A DNA stretch of 48,368 bases, from assembly GCA_002435785.1 (NCBI GenBank), contig DIUC01000059.1, positions 1 through 48,368 on the forward strand, read 5' to 3'. The stretch is from Saprospiraceae bacterium UBA6168 (GTDB lineage: Bacteria; Bacteroidota; Bacteroidia; Chitinophagales; Saprospiraceae). Shown piece after piece: positions 42,172 through 48,368 of this stretch; the stretch's first letter is position 1, and each line of letters opens with the position of its first letter. The notes beneath the pieces are model-generated. The model was not told the DNA's origin. It made no database searches and saw only the letters and a list, made by a program, of their open reading frames with translations. A program made the position numbers and the translations under genes.

Positions 42172-42615
42172 CTAAAGAAGCGCCCAACGTTTCAAGTTGA
42201 CTACCAGCAACTTGTCGGACTGGCCATGCTCAAATTTCACTTCTTCCCAAGTCGGCAAGCGCCACTTCGAGGGCGGATCTTTGGAAAAACTATATGGCTC
42301 CGTTGGCACGCCGAATAGGTTTTTATCAAGTTTGTTGTTGTTGTTTTCGTCCAAGAAAACGGCAAAGCCATAGCTTCCAGCAGGCAAGTTCTCAATGGCG
42401 CCTTGCAGAGTTCCATTTTTGTCCGCCCTGAAGTTGTATAGCACTGCTTTTGATTCTACCATGAAATCAGCACGGCTGTTGTAAATCGCAAGCCGAACGG
42501 TGCCACCTGTTTTATCGATGCCCTCGAATCGGATGGTCAGATTGGCACCAACTTTCTCCGAAGCCGGGGGTGACAGGAGCATTGCGAAGCAAGAAAGGAG
42601 AATGATGTTCATCAT
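42172..42615 (-). CDS. DUF2141 family secreted protein
   Basis: A 147-residue secreted protein. A signal peptide (MMNIILLSCFAMLLSPPASE) leads into a beta-sandwich domain of DUF2141: VGANLTIRFEGIDKTGGTVRLAIYN, AIENLPAGSYGFAVFLDENNNNKLDKNLFGVPTEPYSFSKD (the DxNxNxKxDxNxxGxPxExYGFS hallmark). The Asp/Asn-rich loop may bind calcium. Unusually, it lies between the sensor kinase and its regulator, so it might be a sensed or secreted component of that circuit. Confidence 0.9.
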   Translation of the reverse strand: MMNIILLSCFAMLLSPPASEKVGANLTIRFEGIDKTGGTVRLAIYNSRADFMVESKAVLYNFRADKNGTLQGAIENLPAGSYGFAVFLDENNNNKLDKNLFGVPTEPYSFSKDPPSKWRLPTWEEVKFEHGQSDKLLVVNLKRWALL

Positions 42616-42636
42616 AAGTTTTTAAAAATCAATTGT

Positions 42637-43704
42637 TTACGTTAACGGATGGGTTGCATATTCCTGTTGAACCAATGGCAGCACGACAATAAAGTGCTGG
42701 TGCGTTACAATGACCTCCACTTCTTTTTTGACGATTAGCTGGTAACGGCTCTTGATGTTTTCCAACCCGATTTTCGTGGAGGGCTGGTCTTGTTTTTTGG
42801 GTTGAAGGTTGTTCTTTACCACCAAGCGGTCGCCTTTTTCCACAAAAACTTCGATGGACAAGGGGTGTTGGGCGGACACGACGTTGTGCTTGATGGCGTT
42901 CTCGAACAGCATTTGCAGCGAGAGTGGCAGTATTTGTAAGTGCTTGGCTTCTTCCGGGACGTTGATATGGATGCGTATGTTGTCGCCGAAGCGCTCGCTG
43001 AGCAAGCAGTTGTAGGAGTCAAGGAAGCCCAGTTCCTCTGCTACCGTGGTTAGTTCCCGTTCCCGGATTTCCAGGATGTAGCGATATGCTTTTGAGAGCT
43101 TTTGCACGAAGTTTTCGGCTTTTGCGGGGTCTTCCGGTATGAGGTAAGAAAGGGTATTCAGGCTATTGAACAGGAAATGGGGGTTCACTTGATTTTTCAG
43201 ACTTTCAAGTTGGCTCTGTACGTTTTCCTTCACCAGCCGCTCCTTTTCCACCATTGTTTTCTGGAGTTGGTGGTAAAAACCAGTGGTAAGGTAAATGCCC
43301 AGCACGAGGAACGTCACCAACAGCGAGCCAATGGTAGTCCCGATGCTGTGCCTGATGTCGTTTTTTATTTGTGGTTCCAAATAGTGGTGCAGCAGCGGGT
43401 CAAGTATGATGTTTATCAAAAAGTAAAGCACCAACACCACCAATGATTGCAGCAAGATTCGCTTCGCCAAGTCCCCTGTGTTGGGGTAGCGCTCCGCAAA
43501 TACCAAGACCACCTGCCGGAATACCAGCCAGAAAACGGTGTTGTAAATGAAGCTGACCCCGATACAGCCCGTAAAGAAAAACCGTGGGTCTTCCACCATG
43601 ATGTCCCCGAACATCATGGCCGTGGTGATGAGCGTGGTCGCTGGTATCCCAATGATTACCAGCCACTTATCATCAAACCCAAATATTTCCTTTGCTCTCT
43701 TCAT
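42637..43704 (-). CDS. LytS/YpdA-type sensor histidine kinase
   Basis: A 355-residue membrane sensor. Four N-terminal helices (WLVIIGIPATTLITTAMMF, VSFIYNTVFWLVFRQVVLVF, LLQSLVVLVLYFLINIIL, IGSLLVTFLVLGIYLTTGF) lead through a coiled coil (about 145-170, LQKTMVEKERLVKENVQSQL) into the His_kinase domain. The phospho-His is in NQVNPHFLFNSLNTLSYL, the N box in LPLSLQMLFENAIKHN, and the G box is IGLENIKSRYQL. The small sensing part suggests an intramembrane or partner-dependent stimulus. Its start overlaps the upstream hydrolase stop (ATGA). Confidence 0.92.
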   Translation of the reverse strand: MKRAKEIFGFDDKWLVIIGIPATTLITTAMMFGDIMVEDPRFFFTGCIGVSFIYNTVFWLVFRQVVLVFAERYPNTGDLAKRILLQSLVVLVLYFLINIILDPLLHHYLEPQIKNDIRHSIGTTIGSLLVTFLVLGIYLTTGFYHQLQKTMVEKERLVKENVQSQLESLKNQVNPHFLFNSLNTLSYLIPEDPAKAENFVQKLSKAYRYILEIRERELTTVAEELGFLDSYNCLLSERFGDNIRIHINVPEEAKHLQILPLSLQMLFENAIKHNVVSAQHPLSIEVFVEKGDRLVVKNNLQPKKQDQPSTKIGLENIKSRYQLIVKKEVEVIVTHQHFIVVLPLVQQEYATHPLT

Positions 43705-44585
43705 TGTTGGTCTTTGCCGTTGACGGCAATCATTTCGAGTATTTTTTCAGCAATCATTTTCTCCTTTGTCCACATAATGAAATGGCCCTCCCCTTCCAGC
43801 ATCTCGATGTTCAACCGACGGCTATTGGCCAACATTTTTTTTGCAAAATCGGCGTTGCCAGCGTTCACCAGTCCATCATTTGTTCCTTGAACCACCGTCA
43901 CGGGGCAAGTGATGTCAGCCCAGAAAGGCAGCATATCCTGCAGCTCTTTCTTTAGCGGCAAAATCTCTTGGTTGCTCACACGGAAAGCACTCGGCACCAT
44001 CCAGCGGAAAATCCACCAATCCAATGGGTGTGCCCACCAATACTCCGGTTCCAAGGTCGGGTCAATCGAGCCAGCCACGATGACGAGGCCATCCACCAGT
44101 TCCGGGTAATCCATCGCCATACGAGCGATGAGCGGGCCGCCGTAGCTATGCCCAACGAGGATGGCCTTTCCAGCTTTTGGTCGGAACTTTTCGAGCAAGG
44201 GGCGCAACTGCTGCGCCTGCCTTTGCAGCGAGCGCTCCGTTTTTCCGAAATCCGAGTAGCCGAACCCTGGCCTGTCCACCGTCACCACCAGCACACGGCG
44301 GGTAAGGTTGGTGTCCGCCAAGTAATCGAGCATGGCATCGGATGCACCGGGCGAACCATGTACCATCAGCACCAACGGCAGCCCCTCTGTGCCGCTGCTG
44401 GTGTAGTGGATGGTACGGTTGTCAATTTTATAGGTGCCGAAAGCTACGTCAGGCTGCCCTTTTCCGAGCAGGTATGCCCGCTGTTTTTCGTCGCTTTTGC
44501 GAAATTTCATGAACTCCATTTGGCAAGTGAAAAGCAAACCGGAACACAGCACCGCCGTGATTGCGTATCGTTTTTTTAGCTTCAA
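43701..44585 (-). CDS. Alpha/beta hydrolase lipoprotein
   Basis: A 294-residue alpha/beta hydrolase. The N-terminus (MKLKKRYAITAVLCSGLLFTC) has a lipobox-like LLFTC, so it is probably membrane-anchored. Motifs are VLMVHGSPGASDAML, VDRPGFGYSD, the nucleophile elbow VGHSYGG, the acid Asp in GTNDGLV and the His in GEGHFIMWT. It is the first gene of the operon, coupled to the kinase by a 4-bp ATGA overlap. The substrate is unknown. Confidence 0.88.
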   Translation of the reverse strand: MKLKKRYAITAVLCSGLLFTCQMEFMKFRKSDEKQRAYLLGKGQPDVAFGTYKIDNRTIHYTSSGTEGLPLVLMVHGSPGASDAMLDYLADTNLTRRVLVVTVDRPGFGYSDFGKTERSLQRQAQQLRPLLEKFRPKAGKAILVGHSYGGPLIARMAMDYPELVDGLVIVAGSIDPTLEPEYWWAHPLDWWIFRWMVPSAFRVSNQEILPLKKELQDMLPFWADITCPVTVVQGTNDGLVNAGNADFAKKMLANSRRLNIEMLEGEGHFIMWTKEKMIAEKILEMIAVNGKDQQ

Positions 44586-44717
44586 TGCAAAAGTTTTCCT
44601 GAAAACAAACAGGTGGCGATAAGTTTGAAACCCACTGCAATATTGCCCCGTGTTGCTGGGGCGGGCAATGATTATACCATGAATTGCCGAATTGACTACT
44701 TGAAATGTAACAAAAGG

Positions 44718-45245
44718 TTAGGCCGTTGGTCTTGGGGGCAGCGCCTCCAATCCTTCTTCCTCCAAAGTCGTCAGCCCGAATTGCGTCAAATGGTGAACCA
44801 CATGCTTGAACTGCATGAGCCGCCATTCGTCATAGTTAAGTGGTCCGAAAACGACGTGGTTGGTCTGCTTGCCGGGGTTCGATGCCATGAATGCATCAAA
44901 CTCGGCCCATTTTTGCCAAAAGACCTCTTTTGCCGCTTCGATATTTACTGTTTGGAGCGGGGGAAGCTCGCCATTGGCTGGCATGTTGGGGTGTTCAAAA
45001 TTTCGGCTGATGGCATAGTTGGTGTAAACGAACTGCCGCATTCTGGGCAATTTCTCTTCGGGCGTGATGACGGTGACCTCCCATTTGCCCATCGCCCCAT
45101 CAATGACCCAGGCCAGGTGCTCGACCATGTGGTGTGCAGTCATTTTGCCCCAAGCTGGGTGCATGTCGGGCGTCAGTTTTCGGAGTAGGCCGCCCAGTTT
45201 GTTTTCAAAAAAGGCGTTGGCTTGTGCATGTGTCAATTCCTGCAT
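44718..45245 (-). CDS. DUF1569 (DinB-like) protein
   Basis: A 175-residue protein of the DinB/YfiT-like four-helix fold. Likely metal-binding His residues are in WGKMTAHHMVEHLAWVID (about 33-50) and FKHVVHHLTQFGL near the C-terminus, the DUF1569 pattern. The start at 45245 (MQELTHAQANAFFENKL) is an ATG; the upstream frame to 45281 uses a TTG. DinB-like members are thiol-S-transferases or of unknown activity. It is divergent from the GNAT gene. Confidence 0.82.
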   Translation of the reverse strand: MQELTHAQANAFFENKLGGLLRKLTPDMHPAWGKMTAHHMVEHLAWVIDGAMGKWEVTVITPEEKLPRMRQFVYTNYAISRNFEHPNMPANGELPPLQTVNIEAAKEVFWQKWAEFDAFMASNPGKQTNHVVFGPLNYDEWRLMQFKHVVHHLTQFGLTTLEEEGLEALPPRPTA

Positions 45246-45329
45246 GTGGGTGATTATTTTTTGGTGAAATTTGCGCTGCAAAGTTCCGCTTTGCGGAGCA
45301 AATTATTTACGAAGAAAAAAGCGCTTCAG

Positions 45330-45860
45330 ATGAACGACACGACAAGCAGTCTTGCCCGCCCGGATAATTCCACCAAGTTTACCCTTCGACCCATCCAACC
45401 TGCTGATAACCAGAAGGTTGCACTGATTGTCCGTACAGTGATGACCGAGTTTGGCTGCGTTGGGGAGGGGTACTCCATCCTCGACCCCGAGGTAGATGAC
45501 ATGTATAGTGCATACAGCGGCCCTCGTACAGCATTCTTCGTGGTCGCCAGCAAAAGTAGTGGCGAGGTGTTCGGATGTGGTGGCATCGGCCCGCTCATCG
45601 GTGGGAGTGGGGACGTTTGTGAACTGAAGAAAATGTATTTTTTGCCTGAACTCCGTGGCCTCGGCTTTGGCCAAAAAATGGTCACTATTTGTGTCGAAAC
45701 TGCAAAAGCGCTCGGCTATACCCGTTGCTACCTCGAAACGGTTGCCCGGATGAAGCAGGCGAACCACCTTTATCAAAAAATGGGTTTTGAAAAAATTTGC
45801 GCACCAATGGGAGCTACTGGGCATGGAGGTTGTGATGCTTGGTACATCAAGCAGGTATGA
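45330..45860 (+). CDS. GNAT family N-acetyltransferase
   Basis: A 176-residue protein of the GNAT fold. The ATG at 45330 (MNDTTSSLARPDNSTKFTLR) precedes the beta1 strand FTLRPIQPADNQKVALIVRTV. Motif A (KMYFLPELRGLGFGQKMV, with R/QxxGxG/A-type acetyl-CoA loop RGLGFG) lies at about 112-129, and motif B at CYLETVARMKQANHLYQKMGF. An Arg-free tail contains GATGHGGCDAWYIK. The substrate is unknown. Convergent with the Trp-rich gene at only ~5 bp. Confidence 0.87.
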   Translation: MNDTTSSLARPDNSTKFTLRPIQPADNQKVALIVRTVMTEFGCVGEGYSILDPEVDDMYSAYSGPRTAFFVVASKSSGEVFGCGGIGPLIGGSGDVCELKKMYFLPELRGLGFGQKMVTICVETAKALGYTRCYLETVARMKQANHLYQKMGFEKICAPMGATGHGGCDAWYIKQV

Positions 45861-45865
45861 GGGCA

Positions 45866-46423
45866 TTAACGCTTTGGCGTCGAGTTAAACATTACCACAA
45901 ACATCAACATAACCTTCATTTCAAAGGAGACTTTTTCGTTCAATTCGTCCACGATGACCCAATCCCGAGGGTCACGCTCGTAGCTGGAGTACATATAAAA
46001 GCTGCCGTTGTTGGAGTTGCGCAGCAGCCACTCGTCCCACTGGTTGGTCCATTTTGACTTGAGGGTGAGCGAGGTAGTGCCGTCATAAACCCGCCATTCC
46101 TCAAATTGGCCCGGCCAAACAGTGCGGGCGCTCACGATGGTGTTGTTGCCACGGAGTTCCCACTCCTCGGGGTTGTCCCGCCACTTCATCTTGATGGTGC
46201 CAAGGGCATCGCCGATGCGATAATCCCACTCTGTCCAGTCATTTTCACGGAGTTGCCAAGTGATTTTCAGTTGGCCAGTCTGCTCATCTCCGTCCTCGTT
46301 TTCGGCATAAAACCGCCACTCAATGAAGCTGTCGTCGTAGTATGAGGAGATGCCCGTGAGGTATTGTGCTTGACTTTGGATGGCCAGGAGGAAAAGGACG
46401 GCAAGTGCTATTATTTTTTTCAT
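45866..46423 (-). CDS. Secreted Trp/Glu-rich repeat protein
   Basis: A 185-residue secreted protein I do not recognise. The ATG at 46423 gives a signal peptide (MKKIIALAVLFLLAIQSQAQ). The mature part repeats a ~20-24-residue pattern ending in EW or DW (IEWRFYAE, WTEWDYRI, PEEWELRG, FEEWRVYD, WDEWLLRN, PRDWVIVD), which suggests a stack of beta-hairpins each closed by Trp. The repeat number is about six. It is probably a small periplasmic or surface protein; function unknown. Confidence 0.72.
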   Translation of the reverse strand: MKKIIALAVLFLLAIQSQAQYLTGISSYYDDSFIEWRFYAENEDGDEQTGQLKITWQLRENDWTEWDYRIGDALGTIKMKWRDNPEEWELRGNNTIVSARTVWPGQFEEWRVYDGTTSLTLKSKWTNQWDEWLLRNSNNGSFYMYSSYERDPRDWVIVDELNEKVSFEMKVMLMFVVMFNSTPKR

Positions 46424-46567
46424 CAAAATGCTTTTGAAAACTGTTACCCAAACGAAGTGGGGCAAGTGGCGGTATCATTGCTCCGCGATTTTGGATTTTT
46501 TTAGCATAAAAAGTTGAAATTGCCGACTGAACTCGGGTTTGCAATAACTAACCCGCAATCGAGTGAC

Positions 46568-46876
46568 ATGATTATTTACAACGTAACGCTAAAGATAGAG
46601 CGCAGCATCCACACTGAATGGGTTGAATGGATGCGCAACGTGCATATACCAGCGGTAATGGCCACCGGCTTTTTCACAAAAAGCCTCATGCTGCGTCTGC
46701 TCGAACCTCCCGCCGACGAGGAGGGCATCACCTACGCCATTCAGTACACCTGCAACAACATCGAAGCGCTGCGCCGCTACCAAGAAGAGGAGGCGCCGGC
46801 CCTGCAAGCCAGTCATTCGGAGCGGTACGATGGAAAGTTTTTTGCCTTCCGAACTGTATTGAAAGTACTAGATTAG
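46568..46876 (+). CDS. DUF4286 family protein
   Basis: A 102-residue protein. The ATG at 46568 starts MIIYNVTLKIERSIHTEWVEWMRNVHIPAVMATGFF, matching the DUF4286 N-terminus (MIIYNVTVNI...WL.WM...HIPdVM.TG.F). The family is a ferredoxin-like alpha/beta fold of unknown function, common in Bacteroidota. Length is standard. The upstream frame to 46514 is not needed. Confidence 0.88.
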   Translation: MIIYNVTLKIERSIHTEWVEWMRNVHIPAVMATGFFTKSLMLRLLEPPADEEGITYAIQYTCNNIEALRRYQEEEAPALQASHSERYDGKFFAFRTVLKVLD

Positions 46877-47053
46877 CTTCGGTTTAGGACTCCCGTACGA
46901 AAACTTTCGTCGTTCGTTTTCCCATTCCTGCCGATGACAGGGGGTGCTCATCCGCCGTGCCTTTGTTTTCATCGAATAAAATCCTCCCGGTCAAATATTC
47001 GGACGTGCTTTGAAGTTATTCCGCAATCGTTTTCACCCGAAATATTTGATGTT

Positions 47054-48175
47054 ATGCACAAAATGAAAAATTTCTTCCTGTTCTGTTCCGGCGTGGACAA
47101 GGCCATGCTGGACAAGTGCCCCTCTGATGCTAATAAATATATGGGTATCGGGGCGACGGTTTTCTTCACGGGCGTGTTGGCGTTTTTCTCGTCGGGCTAC
47201 GCACTGTACACCGTCTTCGATAGCTACCTGATGGCCATTGCCTTCGGCCTCGTCTGGGGCCTAATGATTTTCAACCTCGACCGCTACATTGTGATGAGCA
47301 TGAAAAGCAATGGAAAATGGTGGCGGGATGCTTTGGTGGCAGCTCCTCGCCTTATGTTGGCCGTGCTGCTGGCGTTGGTGATTTCCAAGCCGCTGGAACT
47401 GAAGATTTTTGAAAAAGAGATAAAAGCCGAGTTGGTGACGATGGAGCAGGAGGTCTTCAAAAAGCAAGAAGACCAATTGAAGGCTCGGTACCAAAGCCAA
47501 ATTGACGAGCAGCGCCAACAAATTGCGCAGCTAAAAACAGAGATAACTGCAAAAACCGCTGCCCGTGACACCCTCACCCGCATAGCCGTGCAGGAGGCCG
47601 ATGGCACTGGAGGTTCTGGCAAACAAAACCTTGGCCCCATTTATCGGGCAAAAAAGGCCGAGGCCGACAAGGCGCAGACAGAACTCGACAGTTTGGTGGC
47701 CGTTGCCCTGCCGCTCATTAAGCAAAAAGAAAAAGCCGTGGTGGTACTCGACTCCACCGTGCAAGCCGGAATAGCCGCGCTTGCACGCACCAGCTATGAC
47801 GGGATGGCTGCACGCATGGAAGCGCTTTCCCGGCTTTCGGCGGATAGTAAGGCTATTTTTTACGCCAGCATTTTCATCATGCTGCTTTTCGTGGCCATCG
47901 AAACGGCACCCATCATGGTCAAGCTCATCTCCTACCGAAGCCCCTACGATTATTTATTGCACGAGCACGAACATGTATTTCAAATGGCCAATTTGGAAAA
48001 AACCACCCTGCTCGCCAATGAAGTTCACAATAAGCTATTGTTCGAATCCGACACAGGTAAGCACCTAACCAGCGCCCGCATCAATTTGCAGAAAGAACTC
48101 ATTGACCACAAGTTCAAGGAGAAATTGGCAGATTTGAAAACCCGGCCTTACGATTGGAAATTGGGCGGAGCTTAA
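47054..48175 (+). CDS. DUF4407 family membrane protein with coiled coil
   Basis: A 373-residue protein (start ATG at 47054, alternative 47063). Three N-terminal helices (about 30-120: GIGATVFFTGVLAFFSSGYALY, AFGLVWGLMIFNLDRYIV, LMLAVLLALVISKPLEL) are followed by a long coiled coil (about 130-255, EKEIKAELVTMEQEVFKKQEDQLKARY onward). A fourth helix follows (about 275-300, FYASIFIMLLFVAIETAPIM), with a cytoplasmic tail. This is the DUF4407 layout; function is unknown. The 46877-47053 leader has no other gene, and an intrinsic-type terminator follows. Confidence 0.85.
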   Translation: MHKMKNFFLFCSGVDKAMLDKCPSDANKYMGIGATVFFTGVLAFFSSGYALYTVFDSYLMAIAFGLVWGLMIFNLDRYIVMSMKSNGKWWRDALVAAPRLMLAVLLALVISKPLELKIFEKEIKAELVTMEQEVFKKQEDQLKARYQSQIDEQRQQIAQLKTEITAKTAARDTLTRIAVQEADGTGGSGKQNLGPIYRAKKAEADKAQTELDSLVAVALPLIKQKEKAVVVLDSTVQAGIAALARTSYDGMAARMEALSRLSADSKAIFYASIFIMLLFVAIETAPIMVKLISYRSPYDYLLHEHEHVFQMANLEKTTLLANEVHNKLLFESDTGKHLTSARINLQKELIDHKFKEKLADLKTRPYDWKLGGA

Positions 48176-48200
48176 GAGGATTCCAAGTGTTCCTTTTAAA

Positions 48201-48247
48201 GCTTGGGCCGTCCAAACCATTTTCCGGGACTGCCCAAGCCTTTTTGG
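48201..48247 (+). terminator. Intrinsic terminator after DUF4407 gene
   Basis: GCTTGGGC (48201-48208) plus GTCC pairs with GGAC plus GCCCAAGC (48232-48239), with one C/T mismatch between the two helices, followed by CTTTTTGG. It lies 25 bp after the stop. 48248-48368 shows nothing further. Confidence 0.75.
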
Positions 48248-48368
48248 CTTTCGAGAAACGTTCCGACTTTTGCCCACCAGCATTTTAATCAGCCCTCCGA
48301 AAAGGAACGCTATTTATCATTTTCCATTTTTTCACCTATTATATAAGCTCGACTTTAGCCATTTGAAA

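Overview
The window reads as chromosomal DNA of a member of the Bacteroidota, most likely a Saprospiria-type lineage. This is inferred from gene content and signals; no marker-gene comparison was possible. Evidence includes a very large secreted protein with the CHU_C/gliding-type type IX secretion (T9SS) C-terminal domain, the fabH-efp-accB-accC cluster, mreBCD-mrdA, families largely confined to Bacteroidota (DUF5606, DUF4286, DUF2141, Bacteroidota-type ComEC), TAnnTTTG (-7) promoter boxes, and few Shine-Dalgarno sequences. Most of the DNA is moderately GC-rich. Two clearly AT-rich genes (7-399 and 29234-30019) stand out as likely acquired.

Layout. 1-900: an AT-rich unknown gene, then a decayed toxin-antitoxin pair (intact antitoxin-like gene overlapping a PIN toxin reduced to 43 residues). 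1054-5593: nadD opposite a housekeeping run fabH, efp, accB, accC (fatty-acid initiation, EF-P, acetyl-CoA carboxylase). 5594-6077: a gap with a possible antitoxin relic. 6078-11951: a ~1957-residue T9SS-exported adhesin-like protein with four ~250-residue Fn3/Ig/PKD modules. 12332-17995: lpxD, a YqeY-like gene, comEC, a TlpA-like lipoprotein, hemJ, DUF5606. 18326-23504: hydrolase, GAF-PP2C phosphatase, TM2-TPR-SHOCT protein, CBS protein, rnc. 24054-24140: tRNA-Ser(CGA). 24341-28909: a Tat-type sugar isomerase, a gene split by an amber codon, an intact VapBC pair, dienelactone hydrolase, flavin reductase. 29136-31030: an accessory patch with an AT-rich gene, paired hairpins and tandem repeats. 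31195-37814: M16 protease homologue, mreB, mreC, mreD, mrdA, folA (cell-shape cluster). 37819-40226: membrane proteins and an outer-membrane barrel. 40718-44585: a LytTR two-component operon followed by two tandem 42-residue membrane peptides that are easily missed because of their size. 44718-48175: DUF1569, GNAT, a secreted Trp-rich protein, DUF4286, DUF4407.

What stands out. (1) Two tandem, diverged copies of a 42-aa one-helix membrane peptide (40718-40846 and 41004-41132), downstream on the same strand of a histidine kinase/LytTR regulator operon; the differences in the conserved core are largely synonymous, a sign of real coding. (2) A recurring intergenic architecture: long imperfect palindromes whose arms are built of short degenerate tandem repeats, each with its own sequence, several ending within a few bases of the next start codon (before accC, DUF5606, mreC, mrdA, folA, and the amber-split gene). 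Structure appears conserved while sequence is not. (3) Two dispersed GCAAGT-stem hairpins with a compensatory base-pair change, each beside one of the two AT-rich genes. Functions of unknown genes are not guessed beyond what motifs allow.
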